Assembly (NCBI GenBank): GCA_944387315.1
Contig: CALXEL010000078.1
Coordinates: forward strand, 1 to 35,366
Direction of reading: 5' to 3'
Origin: an uncultured Clostridia bacterium
GTDB taxonomy: Bacteria > Bacillota > Clostridia > Oscillospirales > Ruminococcaceae
Length of the DNA stretch: 35,366 nucleotides
Shown in pieces: positions 1 through 8,611 of the stretch (positions are counted from its first letter, which is position 1; each line of letters opens with the position of its first letter). The notes under the pieces are model-generated. The model was not told the DNA's origin. It saw nothing but the letters and a program-made list of their open reading frames with translations, and searched no databases. A program made the position numbers and the translations under genes.

Positions 1-2576
1 CAGAAATCCTGGAAGCTGGCAAAAGGGGCTTTCTCCCGCTCGGCCAACAGGTCCCGGATAAATCCCCGGCCCAGATTTTTTACCGCCAGCAGACCAAAAC
101 GGATTTCCTTTCCACTGACCTGAAATCCCTCTCCTGAGACCGACACATCCGGGGGCAGAACACGAATACCCAATCGGTTGCACTCCCCGATATACTCGGT
201 GACCTTGTCAGTGCTGTCCAGGACGCTGGTCAGCAAGGCCGCCATGTACTCTCTGGGGTAGTGGCATTTGAGATAGGCAGTCTGATAGGCCAGCAGGGCG
301 TAGGCAGCGGCATGGGATTTGTTGAAGGCGTAGGAGGCAAAGGAGCTCATCTCGTCAAAGATCTCGGTGGCAGTTTTCTCATCCACCCCATTGGCGATAC
401 AGCCCACACACTCCACCGAGCCATCCTCCCGTTTGGCTCCATAGATGAAGTTGTGGCGCTCCTTTTCCATTACATCGTGTTTCTTTTTGGCCATAGCCCG
501 GCGCACCAGATCGGCCCGGCCATAGGAGTACCCAGCCAGCTGGCGGCAGATCTGCATCACCTGCTCCTGGTAGACAATACAGCCGTAGGTTACCTTGAGA
601 ATGGGCTCCAGCAGCGGGTGCTTATAGGTGACCAGGCTGGGATTGTGCCGATTGCGAATGTAGGTGGGGATAGAATCCATCGGCCCCGGCCGGTAGAGGG
701 AGATCACCGCGATCAGATCCTCCAGGGAGTCGGGTTTCAACTGGGTCAGCACTGCCCGCATACCGCTGGACTCAAACTGGAACACTCCATAAGCCTTCCC
801 ACTGGAAAGCATCTGGTAGACCTTTGGGTCATCCAGGGGAATTTGATCAATCTGAAAGCCAGGTTTCCGGCTGGCCACCATCTCCTGGGCATAGTGAATC
901 ACTGTCAGGTAGCGCAGCCCCAGAAAGTCCATCTTCAAAAGGCCAAGCTCCTCTAATGTTGTCATCGGAAACTGGGTGACAATGGCCTCATCGTTTTTTT
1001 GCAGGGGCACATAGGTCTCCACCGGGTCCCGGGTAATCACCACGCCGGCGGCATGGGTAGAAGCGTGACGGGGCATGCCCTCTACGCTGCGGGCCATATC
1101 AATGAGTTCCCGCACCTGGGGGGAGGCCTGGTACTGGTCCGCCAGCTCCCGGGAATCCCGGAGAGCCTTGTCAATGGTGATGTTCAGCTCGGCGGGCACC
1201 AGTTTGGCCACGCTGTCCACCGTCTGGTAGCTGATCCCCAGCGCTCGGCCCACATCCCGGATGGCGGCCCGAGCCGCCATGGTTCCAAAGGTGATGATCT
1301 GGGCCACATGGTCGGCGCCATATCGCCTTACCACATAGTCGATAACCTCCTGCCGCCGTTCGTAACAAAAGTCGATGTCAAAGTCGGGCATACTGACCCG
1401 TTCCGGGTTGAGAAACCGCTCAAAGAGCAGCTGGTATTTCATGGGGTCAATACCGGTGATACCGATACAGTAGGCGGCCACGCTGCCAGCGCCGGAGCCT
1501 CTGCCCGGCCCCACCGGAATCCCCTTGCTTTTGGCGTAGCTGATAAAGTCGTGGACAATCAGAAAATAGTCCACATATCCCATGGACTGGATGACCGACA
1601 GCTCATACTCCAGCCGCTGAACCACCGCCGGGTCGGGATCGCTGCCGTACCGGCGGGTGAGGCCCTCCTGACACAGACGGCGGAAATACACTGTATTGTC
1701 CTCTCCGCTGGGGCTGGTAAACCGGGGCAGCTTGGTATGGCCAAACTCAAAGTCCACCTGACAGCGCTGAGCAATTTTCAGGGTATTCTCATAGGCCTCG
1801 GGCAGGTCACCCACAGCCTCTTCCATCTCCTGGCGGGTTTTCAGATAAAACTCCTGGGTGGGGAACTCCATATCGGTTCCCTCGTCCACAGTGTGGTTAG
1901 TCTGGATACAGACCAGCACATGCTGCATTTTGGCGTCGGATTTGCGGATATAGTGGGCGTCGTTGGTGGCAACAAGGCCAATGCCGGTCTCCTTGGCCAA
2001 ACGGATCAGCAGCGGCTTAATCTGTTTCTGCTCTGGAATATCGTGATCCTGGATTTCCAGATAGTAGTGATCTGGCCCGAACACCTCCAGATATTGGAGG
2101 GCCACCTCCTTGGCAGACCGGTAGTCCCCGTTTTGCAGTAGTCTGGGAATCTGCCCCGCCAGACAGGCGGAGAGGCAGATCAGTCCCTGACTGTGCTGCC
2201 GCAGCAGTTCAAAGTCAATTCTCGGCTTGGAGTAGAAGCCGTCAATATATCCCCGGGACACCAGATAGATCAGGTTCTGATACCCCACCTGGTTCTCGCA
2301 GAGCAGCACCAGATGGTAGGGGGAACTGTCCAGCCGGTGGACCTTGTCAAACCGGCTGCGGGGGGCAACATAGACCTCACAGCCGATAATGGGATGGATA
2401 CCCGCCTTTTTAGCGGCCCGATAGAAGTCAATGACCCCATACATGACCCCATGGTCGGTGACGGCCACCGCCGGCTGTCCCATCTCTTTCACCCGTTCCA
2501 CCAGCTGCTGGATCCGGCAGGCGCCGTCCAGCAAGCTGTATTCGGTATGCACATGGAGATGTACAAAATTGTCCAT
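1..2576 (-). CDS. dnaE: DNA polymerase III alpha subunit, DnaE type (3' end beyond window)
   Basis: Replicative DNA polymerase catalytic subunit. The reading frame is open from an ATG at 2576 to the window edge, giving 858 residues of a family usually about 1,100-1,200 long, so the C-terminal OB-fold and tau-binding parts are outside. The N-terminal PHP domain starts at once, with the HLHVHTEYS motif (His6, His8, His10) and a DHG at about 41-43, so its metal site looks intact. The palm motif PDFDIDF places the two catalytic aspartates near residues 400 and 402. The third aspartate lies in KMDFLGL, and the thumb/finger motif RHASTHAAGVV is present. It is the last visible gene of the hprK-murB-rapZ-whiA run, starting 12 nt after whiA, with a GGAGG-like SD inside the whiA end. 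Identity is certain at the family level. Clostridia often also carry PolC, so this need not be the main replicase. Confidence 0.96.
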   Translation of the reverse strand, partial: MDNFVHLHVHTEYSLLDGACRIQQLVERVKEMGQPAVAVTDHGVMYGVIDFYRAAKKAGIHPIIGCEVYVAPRSRFDKVHRLDSSPYHLVLLCENQVGYQNLIYLVSRGYIDGFYSKPRIDFELLRQHSQGLICLSACLAGQIPRLLQNGDYRSAKEVALQYLEVFGPDHYYLEIQDHDIPEQKQIKPLLIRLAKETGIGLVATNDAHYIRKSDAKMQHVLVCIQTNHTVDEGTDMEFPTQEFYLKTRQEMEEAVGDLPEAYENTLKIAQRCQVDFEFGHTKLPRFTSPSGEDNTVYFRRLCQEGLTRRYGSDPDPAVVQRLEYELSVIQSMGYVDYFLIVHDFISYAKSKGIPVGPGRGSGAGSVAAYCIGITGIDPMKYQLLFERFLNPERVSMPDFDIDFCYERRQEVIDYVVRRYGADHVAQIITFGTMAARAAIRDVGRALGISYQTVDSVAKLVPAELNITIDKALRDSRELADQYQASPQVRELIDMARSVEGMPRHASTHAAGVVITRDPVETYVPLQKNDEAIVTQFPMTTLEELGLLKMDFLGLRYLTVIHYAQEMVASRKPGFQIDQIPLDDPKVYQMLSSGKAYGVFQFESSGMRAVLTQLKPDSLEDLIAVISLYRPGPMDSIPTYIRNRHNPSLVTYKHPLLEPILKVTYGCIVYQEQVMQICRQLAGYSYGRADLVRRAMAKKKHDVMEKERHNFIYGAKREDGSVECVGCIANGVDEKTATEIFDEMSSFASYAFNKSHAAAYALLAYQTAYLKCHYPREYMAALLTSVLDSTDKVTEYIGECNRLGIRVLPPDVSVSGEGFQVSGKEIRFGLLAVKNLGRGFIRDLLAEREKAPFASFQDF

Positions 2577-2588
2577 AAGGGCCCTCCT

Positions 2589-3509
2589 TTACCGGTTGTC
2601 TTTCTCCCGAATCTGCTCAGCCATAGCCGAGAGCCGCTTGAGCCGGTGGTTCATCCCCGACCGGGAGATAGCCCCGGGAAAAACTTCGCACAGCTCCCGC
2701 AGGGAGAGGTCGGGATTTTCCAGCCGAAGCCGGGCCACCTCCCGCAGCTCCTCCGGCAGGCTCTGCTCCCCCTGCCGCTCCAAAATCAGCCGGATGTCCT
2801 CCACCTGAGCGGTGGCGGCAGTGACTGTCTTGTCGATGTTGGCAGTCTCACAGTTGGTTACCCGGTTGACCTTGTTGCGCATATCCTTGTATATTTTAAC
2901 TTCCATCATACTCAAAGCCGCCTTGCTGGCTCCCATGGCAGTGAGCATATCCTCAATATGCTCACTCTCCCGATAGTAGAGGATGGGCACCCCCCTGCGC
3001 TCCGAATGGCGGGGAGGCGCGATCAGCTCCTCCAAAAGGTGGGCCAGAGGCTCCACCAAGGCTGGATTGTACACCATAAATTCCAAATGGTAGTTCTTTT
3101 GAGGGTCGGTAACATTGCCGCAGGCAAGATACGCCCCTCCCAGAAAAGCCGGCAGATCTCCCTCTTTTTGAAAAAGAGCTTTTAAAATCACATCAGGCTG
3201 GCGGTTAAAAAAAGCAAGAATTTTTTCCCGGTCCCGGCTGTCGTCCACCGAAACAGTATAGACCACCGTCTCTTCGCCCCGTTTGTTTTCCCGGATGGTC
3301 ACTCCGCCATCCAGGCCAATGGTCTCATGGAGAAAGGAGGCATACAGCCGGGCAATGGCCTTGCGTTCGGTGGTGAGGGAAATTTCCCGGGCGGAAAAAT
3401 GCCGGCCAAAAAGCAGCAGCCCGTAGCCCTGGGCCAACCCATGCCGGGCACGCAGCTGCCTGTTGTGATATATTTCCCGTTTAACCTCCCCCGCGAAGGA
3501 AAGAGTCAT
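2589..3509 (-). CDS. whiA: WhiA, DNA-binding cell-division/sporulation regulator
   Basis: 306 residues, the normal size for WhiA (about 310-330). The start MTLSFAGEVKREI is the typical family N-terminus. The first two thirds form the degenerate LAGLIDADG homing-endonuclease fold, here without catalytic function as in other WhiA proteins. Residues about 215-300 form the helix-turn-helix domain, including PDLSLRELCEVF and the conserved SRSGMNHRLKRL segment. In Firmicutes WhiA influences division and chromosome segregation; in actinomycetes it controls sporulation septation. It sits 17 nt downstream of rapZ and 12 nt upstream of dnaE, so it is co-transcribed with both. In most Firmicutes a yvcK gene lies between rapZ and whiA; here it is missing. 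Confidence 0.95.
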   Translation of the reverse strand: MTLSFAGEVKREIYHNRQLRARHGLAQGYGLLLFGRHFSAREISLTTERKAIARLYASFLHETIGLDGGVTIRENKRGEETVVYTVSVDDSRDREKILAFFNRQPDVILKALFQKEGDLPAFLGGAYLACGNVTDPQKNYHLEFMVYNPALVEPLAHLLEELIAPPRHSERRGVPILYYRESEHIEDMLTAMGASKAALSMMEVKIYKDMRNKVNRVTNCETANIDKTVTAATAQVEDIRLILERQGEQSLPEELREVARLRLENPDLSLRELCEVFPGAISRSGMNHRLKRLSAMAEQIREKDNR

Positions 3510-3526
3510 GGGTAGTTTCCCCCTTC

Positions 3527-4390
3527 CTATTTCACCCGGTGAACATCCCGGTGGTTGACTGTTGTGTGGTACCCCAACTCTTCCAGATGGCCATACAGCA
3601 ATTGGGCAAATACCACCGAGCGGTGCATCCCGCCGGTACAGCCCACAGCGATGGTCAGCTGGCTTTTACCCTCGGCCTTATAAAGAGGCAGCAGATAATC
3701 AATCAGATCCAGCAGTTTGGGCACCAGTCCCTTGGACTGGTCAAATCCCATTACATAGTCCCGCACCGGCTGATCCAGCCCGGTCTGGTGTTTGAGCTCC
3801 GGCACATAAAAAGGGTTGGGCAGGCACCGCACGTCAAAGACCAGATCCGCCTCAGAGGGCAGGCCGTATTTAAAGCCAAAAGACATACAGTTGACCAGCA
3901 GACTCTGCTGGGAATCCTCTAAAAACATATTGGAAATCTGCTCCCGCAGCTGGGCGTTGGTCAACAGGGAGGTGTCGATGATAAAATCCGCCCGGCTTTT
4001 GGCCCCAGCCAATAGCTGCCGTTCCCCCTTGATGGCCTCCTCCACTGTTTCGTAGCCGCAGTCCAGCAGGGGATGACGGCGTCTGGTTTCCTGATACCGG
4101 CGAAGAATCACCTTGTCGTCCGCATCCAGATAGAGAATCCGATAGGGCTGTCCCCGCCGGTCCAGCTCATCCAGCTCTTTTGAAAGATCCCCAAACATCT
4201 CTTTGCTGCGGGCATCCACCACAATGGCCACCCGCTTCATGGCCGCTGCCGATTGGTTGCACAAATCCGCAAAGGTTAAAATCAGCTTGGGCGGAATGTT
4301 ATCCACACAGAAAAAGCCGATGTCTTCCAGCGCGTTGATAGCCCGGGTCTTGCCCGTACCGGACATGCCTGTCACAATAACCAGTTCCAC
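3527..4390 (-). CDS. rapZ: RapZ/YvcJ family nucleotide-binding protein
   Basis: 287 residues, full length for the family. Walker A is GMSGTGKT at residues 8-15. The C-terminal RapZ domain carries the family signature GCTGGMHRSV at about 250-259, and the protein ends in basic residues. In E. coli RapZ is an RNase adaptor for the GlmZ small RNA and senses glucosamine-6-phosphate. In Bacillus the homologue YvcJ binds and hydrolyses nucleotides and affects competence, and GlmZ is absent, so the exact role here is open. It is placed 12 nt after murB and 17 nt before whiA, which supports one operon linking cell-wall precursor supply with WhiA. Confidence 0.95.
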   Translation of the reverse strand: MELVIVTGMSGTGKTRAINALEDIGFFCVDNIPPKLILTFADLCNQSAAAMKRVAIVVDARSKEMFGDLSKELDELDRRGQPYRILYLDADDKVILRRYQETRRRHPLLDCGYETVEEAIKGERQLLAGAKSRADFIIDTSLLTNAQLREQISNMFLEDSQQSLLVNCMSFGFKYGLPSEADLVFDVRCLPNPFYVPELKHQTGLDQPVRDYVMGFDQSKGLVPKLLDLIDYLLPLYKAEGKSQLTIAVGCTGGMHRSVVFAQLLYGHLEELGYHTTVNHRDVHRVK

Positions 4391-4402
4391 CCCATCTGCC
4401 TC

Positions 4403-5308
4403 CTACAGTTTTTTTACTTCACATTCCAACCGGTAGCCGGTCTTTTCAAAAACCACCTGCTGTACCTGGGCAATCAGCTCTTCCAAATCAGCGCAGGTGG
4501 CGTGATCCCGGTTGATAATAAACCCCGCGTGTTTCTCGCTGACCGCCGCACCTCCCACCTGGCGGCCCTTGAGGCCGCACTGATCAATGAGCTGGGCCGC
4601 ATAGGCTCCCTGGGGGCGTTTAAAGGTGCTTCCGCTGGATGGATATTCCAACGGTTGTTTTTCTTTTCTGCGGGCCATCAAGTCATCCATCTGCTGCCGG
4701 ATAGCGGCCGGGTCCCCTGGGGAAAGCCGAAACTGAGCCGCTACAATACAGCAGCCGTTGGTCATATAATCGCTGTGCCGGTAATCCAGGCCCAGCTGGT
4801 GGGCGTCCGCTTCCACCAGTTGCCCCTGAGGGGTGAAATGCCAGACCTTCTCCAGCACATCTTTCATCTCTCCCCCGTAAGCTCCGGCGTTCATATATAC
4901 GGCGCCTCCCACGCTGGCAGGGATGCCCCAGGCGAATTCCAACCCGGTAAGGCCAAAAGACAAAGCCTGGCTGCAAAGGGTGGAAAGAGAGGTGCCTGCC
5001 GTAGCGTAAAGGCGGTGGCCATCCCTAGGTTCCACATGGGAAAAGGCGGAACCCATACAGAGAACCACACCCTGGACCCCATTGTCGGAAACCAACAGAT
5101 TGGAACCGTTGCCAATCACTGCAACAGGAATTTGCCGCTGATGGCAAAACGCCAGAATCTTTCCGATCTGTTCTATATTGGAGGGCTCCAAAAATAGCTG
5201 GGCCGGTCCCCCAACCCGCATGGTGATGTGTTTGCTCATAGGCTCCTGTTCCAGAGCCCGGCAGCCCATCCCCTCACAGAATACTTTCAGCGACCTTAAA
5301 TTCTCCAT
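4403..5308 (-). CDS. murB: UDP-N-acetylenolpyruvoylglucosamine reductase
   Basis: Cytoplasmic FAD enzyme that reduces UDP-GlcNAc-enolpyruvate to UDP-MurNAc with NADPH, the second committed step of peptidoglycan synthesis. 301 residues from the chosen start. The FAD-binding half includes VIGNGSNLLVSDNG and the signature IPASVGGAVYMNAGAYGGEM. The catalytic Ser lies in SSGSTFKRP, and the C-terminal part has GFIINRDHATCADLEEL. The ATG at 5308 is preferred because GGGAGG lies 5 nt upstream. A GTG at 5338 would add ten residues but has no ribosome-binding site. It follows the YcxB-like gene by 77 nt and precedes rapZ by 12 nt. Confidence 0.96.
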   Translation of the reverse strand: MENLRSLKVFCEGMGCRALEQEPMSKHITMRVGGPAQLFLEPSNIEQIGKILAFCHQRQIPVAVIGNGSNLLVSDNGVQGVVLCMGSAFSHVEPRDGHRLYATAGTSLSTLCSQALSFGLTGLEFAWGIPASVGGAVYMNAGAYGGEMKDVLEKVWHFTPQGQLVEADAHQLGLDYRHSDYMTNGCCIVAAQFRLSPGDPAAIRQQMDDLMARRKEKQPLEYPSSGSTFKRPQGAYAAQLIDQCGLKGRQVGGAAVSEKHAGFIINRDHATCADLEELIAQVQQVVFEKTGYRLECEVKKL

Positions 5309-5385
5309 AAAGGCCTCCCAATCTCGTAATATTTTCACAGGCAGGTTTTGCCTCCCACTGGGTAGTGTATCGAATCTTTATCCCG

Positions 5386-5919
5386 CTATTCTTTGGTTCG
5401 CCGCTCAAATTTGTTTTCCAGATGAGCCAACAGAAGCCGCCGCAGATCTTCCCGCTGGGATTCAGTCATCTGGCTTTTGGGCAGGCAAAAAGCCTGCTGG
5501 ATATTAAAGTAGATGAGAAAGTACCCTTTGATCTCATAAGCCCGGTAAATCATTGGCCACTGATAGAGAGCGTTGGCACTGAGTTCCGGGGTTTCACAGT
5601 AAATTCCCTGGTCATCCACTCGCAATTTGCGGGGTTTGGCCACCGCAAACTGGTCGCTTTTCAGATACCGGCGGATATTCCATTCGGTGGAACCTACCAT
5701 CAAAACCAGCAGGCCTAAAATCGTAAGAGCGCCAATATAGGTGGTGGCTCCAATGTCCAGCGCTCCAGTCCACCGGATGATGATAACCCCCAGGGACCAT
5801 GCCACAATAAAGGGCATGAAAAACAGAAAGCTCCTGCTTTTAAAAAACACATTAAAGTAAGCCATCTGGCGGTATTCTTTTTCCGAGAGGCTGATTGTAA
5901 TTTCTACTGGGTTGTTCAT
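5386..5919 (-). CDS. YcxB-like membrane protein
   Basis: 177 residues. The N-terminus is short and polar, followed by two hydrophobic segments at about 30-50 and 58-78 that look like a membrane hairpin. A soluble C-terminal domain follows, with DDQGIYCETPELSANALYQWPMIYRAYE and a region resembling the YcxB C-terminal domain (LIYFN...AFCLPK, then an acidic-basic tail). The long segment is described here only by its key residues: DDQGIY at about 102-107 and the aromatic QWPMIYRAYE at about 119-128. The family has no established function. It lies between hprK and murB with 16 nt to hprK, so it is probably co-transcribed with them. Family assignment is by pattern only. Confidence 0.75.
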   Translation of the reverse strand: MNNPVEITISLSEKEYRQMAYFNVFFKSRSFLFFMPFIVAWSLGVIIIRWTGALDIGATTYIGALTILGLLVLMVGSTEWNIRRYLKSDQFAVAKPRKLRVDDQGIYCETPELSANALYQWPMIYRAYEIKGYFLIYFNIQQAFCLPKSQMTESQREDLRRLLLAHLENKFERRTKE

Positions 5920-5935
5920 TGCCTGTCCTTTCTAT

Positions 5936-6892
5936 CTAGAAGGTGTCCCAATCGCTGACCGCTTCGCCGCCCTCTGGCATACCCAGACGCTGCAGAAGCT
6001 CCATAGCCGCGTTGTATCCCATCTTTTTCTGTCGGTTGTTCATGGCTGCCACCTCAATGATGACGGCCAGGTTCCGCCCCGGCTTAACCGGAATGGTAAT
6101 AGAGGGCACCTTGATTCCCAAAATGTCAGTAAACTCGCTGTCCATTCCCATGCGGTCATAAACTTTGGTTTGATCCCACTGCTCCAATTTGATAATCATA
6201 TCCACCTTTTCGGTGTTTTTAATGGAGCCCATACCAAAAATACGCCGGACATTGATAATACCAATGCCTCTCAACTCCAAAAAGTGGCGGATATTTTCCG
6301 GAGAAGAACCTACCAGCGACCGGTTGGACACTCGGCGCAGCTCCACCGCGTCATCAGCGATGAGCCGATGCCCTCGTTTAATTTGTTCCACCGCTGTTTC
6401 ACTTTTACCTACGCCGCTGTCCCCAAAGAGCAGCAGGCCCTCACCGTATACCTCCACCAGAACCCCATGGCGGGTTACCCGGGGGGCAAGCTCCACGCTC
6501 AGGTAGGAGATCAGACCGGCCAGGAAACTGGAAGTGTTCTCGGAGGTCATCAGCAGAGGAATACCATGTTTTTTACCTGCCTCAATCATGTGAGGAGGAA
6601 CGGTCAAATTCCGCGCCACAATAACCACCGGCGGTTTAAGGGAAAAGAAGGTGTCCCAGCGAGCTTTGGCCGTCTCATCGTCAATATTTTCCAGATAGAC
6701 AATCTCACTCTTGCCTAAAATCTGAACCCGGCCATGATCGAAAACATCAAAAAACCCAGCCAACTGCAAACCCGGCCTGTTGACATCCGCCGAAGTAAGA
6801 TAGATTTCCGAAGCTGGCTTTGGCAAATACAGAATTTCCAGCTTAAACTCATTGATTACCTTTTCCAAAGAAACCTGATAGACAGTACTCAC
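5936..6892 (-). CDS. hprK: HPr kinase/phosphorylase
   Basis: Bifunctional enzyme that phosphorylates and dephosphorylates Ser46 of HPr, setting carbon catabolite repression and PTS activity in Firmicutes. 318 residues, the usual length. The N-terminal domain covers about 1-130. The kinase domain starts with RHGVLVEVYG, followed by the P-loop GDSGVGKS at 157-164. The family signature ELRGIGIINVRRIFG follows at about 205-219. This is the first gene of the minus-strand operon ending in dnaE, and a near-consensus promoter lies 66 nt upstream. hprK is commonly paired with lgt in Bacillus; here it heads a murB-rapZ-whiA cluster instead. Confidence 0.97.
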   Translation of the reverse strand: MSTVYQVSLEKVINEFKLEILYLPKPASEIYLTSADVNRPGLQLAGFFDVFDHGRVQILGKSEIVYLENIDDETAKARWDTFFSLKPPVVIVARNLTVPPHMIEAGKKHGIPLLMTSENTSSFLAGLISYLSVELAPRVTRHGVLVEVYGEGLLLFGDSGVGKSETAVEQIKRGHRLIADDAVELRRVSNRSLVGSSPENIRHFLELRGIGIINVRRIFGMGSIKNTEKVDMIIKLEQWDQTKVYDRMGMDSEFTDILGIKVPSITIPVKPGRNLAVIIEVAAMNNRQKKMGYNAAMELLQRLGMPEGGEAVSDWDTF

Positions 6893-6957
6893 TATCCCAC
6901 GCCCTTTTGTATTGTATTCCAGGCATTTGTCCTTCCTGGGTTTTATCTCTGGTAATT

Positions 6958-6986
6958 ATTATACCGTACCGCTACAGAAGATTCAA
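6958..6986 (-). promoter_or_regulatory. sigma-A promoter for the hprK operon
   Basis: On the minus strand a TTGAAT -35 (6986-6981) is followed, after exactly 17 nt, by a perfect TATAAT -10 (6963-6958). The predicted transcript starts about 60 nt before the hprK ATG. No second promoter of similar quality was seen inside the block down to dnaE. Confidence 0.75.
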
Positions 6987-7155
6987 ACTTTATTTCACAG
7001 GCTCTAAAAGCAGATGACATCTTTACTGTTTTTCCCGCCAAAACATCTGATTTCTTTAGAATTCGCCTTTCAAAAAGTACAAAAACATGATATACTATCT
7101 TTGCAAATGTTAAGAATGATTCTTATGTTTTCTCCGCTGAAAAGGAGTGTATCTT

Positions 7156-8319
7156 ATGCGGATTGCCCTGTTTACCGAAACCTATCTTCCCTACATCAAC
7201 GGGGTGGTAACTCATGTTAAAATTCTCAAGGACGGCTTGGAGAGGTTGGGGCACACTGTTTTGGTTGTCACCGCTGACCCTGCTACACACAGCCACTACA
7301 TCAAGGACAATGTATTGTACTGCCCGGCTACCCGGCTCAAAAAGCTCTATAACTACGGTTTGGCTGTACCCCTCAGCAAAACCCGGCTGCGGATGGTGGA
7401 GCAGTTTAAACCGGATATTATTCACATCCACAATGAATTTGGCATAGGCCTTTCCGGACTTTTGATTGCCCGTCGCCTCCATGTACCCATGGTTTACACT
7501 CTCCACACCATGTATGACGAATATATCTACTATGTGGCTCCCCATCCCTTTTACGGGTTGGCCAAACAGATTTCCCACAAGTATATGAAATTTATCGCGG
7601 AGCGGGCAGCCGCCCTCACTGGACCGTCTAAGAAATGCGAACAGTATTTTGAGCAGGTAGGCATTTATAAAAAGGTCCATGTGATTCCCAACGCAGTGGA
7701 ACTGACCGCCTTTATGCCAGAAAATATTGACGAGGAAAAGAAACTGGCTTTTCGAAAGGATTACGGCATTGCCCCCAATCAGATGCTGGCCTGCTTTGTG
7801 GGACGCCTGGGGCGGGAAAAAAGCGTGGATGTCCTGCTGGATTACTGGGCAAAAACCATTACCCCTGCGGATCAGATTCACCTGCTGGTAATTGGCGACG
7901 GCCCCTGCCGGGTGGAGCTGGAACAACAGGCGAAAGATTTGGGAATCAGCCAGATGGTCACCTTTACCGGAGCGGTTCTCCACGACAAACTGCCCCCCTA
8001 TCTGGCTTCCTGTGATGTATATGTAACCGCTTCCCTGTCTGATACCAACTCTATTTCCATGTTGGAAGGAATGGCTACCGGTCTGCCTGTATTGCAGCGG
8101 CTGGATCACCTCAACGAGGATCAGGTACGGGAGGGAGAAAACGGCTTTGTCTTTAACTCTCCAGAGGAACTGGGCAAAAAACTCCGTTACATAAAAAATC
8201 TATCTCCTGAGGAACTGGCAACCCTGAAAAAGAAGGTAACCAAATCGGTGAAAGAGAGTGGCGCCGAGACACTGGCAAAAAACACTTTGACTGTATATGA
8301 GAGTGTCATTCAAAAATAA
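7156..8319 (+). CDS. GT4-family glycosyltransferase
   Basis: 387 residues, GT-B fold. The N-terminal domain begins MRIALFTETYLPYINGV with the glycine-rich acceptor loop. The C-terminal donor domain has FVGRLGREKSVDVLL at about 213-227 and the nucleotide-sugar motif around LEGMATGLPVL at about 304-314, including the EX7E-type glutamate. Relatives attach sugars to diacylglycerol or to phosphatidylinositol in the inner leaflet. Here the acceptor cannot be read from sequence; a membrane glycolipid is a guess. The ATG at 7156 is chosen because AAAGGAG lies 8 nt upstream; a GTG at 7147 overlaps that site. A TATACT -10 at 7091-7096 with a weak TTTCAA -35 at 7068-7073 may be its promoter. It is monocistronic and ends at a strong terminator. 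Confidence 0.88.
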   Translation: MRIALFTETYLPYINGVVTHVKILKDGLERLGHTVLVVTADPATHSHYIKDNVLYCPATRLKKLYNYGLAVPLSKTRLRMVEQFKPDIIHIHNEFGIGLSGLLIARRLHVPMVYTLHTMYDEYIYYVAPHPFYGLAKQISHKYMKFIAERAAALTGPSKKCEQYFEQVGIYKKVHVIPNAVELTAFMPENIDEEKKLAFRKDYGIAPNQMLACFVGRLGREKSVDVLLDYWAKTITPADQIHLLVIGDGPCRVELEQQAKDLGISQMVTFTGAVLHDKLPPYLASCDVYVTASLSDTNSISMLEGMATGLPVLQRLDHLNEDQVREGENGFVFNSPEELGKKLRYIKNLSPEELATLKKKVTKSVKESGAETLAKNTLTVYESVIQK

Positions 8320-8332
8320 AATCCAAAGCAAC

Positions 8333-8370
8333 AACGCCCCGGCTTACTTTCCAGCAAGCCGGGGCGTTTT
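8333..8370 (+). terminator. Intrinsic terminator after the glycosyltransferase
   Basis: A perfect 13-bp stem, AACGCCCCGGCTT (8333-8345) with AAGCCGGGGCGTT (8356-8368), has a 10-nt loop and ends in a short T run. It starts 13 nt after the stop codon. Confidence 0.88.
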
Positions 8371-8376
8371 AGGCAG

Positions 8377-8407
8377 AAAAAAAGTTGCCCGGAACAATCC
8401 GGGCAAC
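8377..8407 (-). terminator. Intrinsic terminator for tRNA-Sec
   Basis: On the minus strand GTTGCCCGG (8407-8399) pairs with CCGGGCAAC (8392-8384) around a 6-nt loop. Seven T residues follow (8383-8377). It begins 3 nt after the CCA end of the tRNA gene. Confidence 0.85.
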
Positions 8408-8410
8408 CAT

Positions 8411-8507
8411 TGGCGGGAGCATGTGGGAATCGAACCCACCTAAGCGACTATTCACCGCTATTACTGGTTTTGAAGACCAGAGGGCACACCAGCACCCATC
8501 TACTCCC
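8411..8507 (-). tRNA. selC: tRNA-Sec (anticodon UCA)
   Basis: 97-nt tRNA with encoded CCA that delivers selenocysteine at UGA. The anticodon stem is CTGGT with ACCAG, and the 7-nt loop CTTCAAA gives anticodon TCA. Hallmarks of tRNA-Sec are present. There is an 8-nt acceptor arm, a 6-bp D stem (GGGTGC with GTGCCC, including wobbles) closed by a 4-nt TGGT loop, a long variable arm with an AGCG/CGCT stem, and a 5-bp T stem GTGGG/CCCAC. The acceptor pairing has a U-G at position 6 and a G-A mismatch at position 8. It lies next to selB and selA but has its own promoter and terminator. Two genes in this window, grdA and grdB, need it. Confidence 0.96.
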
Positions 8508-8533
8508 ATATCTGCTTACAAAAGCCGAAAAAT

Positions 8534-8562
8534 ATTTTATCATACTTTGCCGAAAATCGCAA
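8534..8562 (-). promoter_or_regulatory. Promoter for tRNA-Sec
   Basis: On the minus strand a TTGCGA -35 (8562-8557), a 17-nt spacer and a TAAAAT -10 (8539-8534) carry an extended -10 TG one base upstream. Predicted initiation is about 20 nt before the mature tRNA 5' end, inside a short leader. Confidence 0.7.
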
Positions 8563-8575
8563 GATATCAGAAGAA

Positions 8576-8608
8576 AAAAGCCAAGGCTTTTCATCAGCCT
8601 TGGCTTTT
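8576..8608 (-). terminator. Intrinsic terminator after selB
   Basis: A perfect 13-bp stem, AAAAGCCAAGGCT (read 8608-8596 on minus) with AGCCTTGGCTTTT (8588-8576), has a 7-nt loop followed by TTCTTC. It separates selAB transcription from tRNA-Sec. Confidence 0.85.
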
Positions 8609-8611
8609 ATT

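Noticed and set aside
999..2141. A long plus-strand frame of 380 codons
   Set aside because: It lies antisense to dnaE, whose PHP and catalytic motifs are unmistakable, and has no recognisable domain.
6893..7155. Possible small gene in the gap between hprK and the glycosyltransferase
   Set aside because: No frame with an SD and a plausible protein; only promoter elements are seen.
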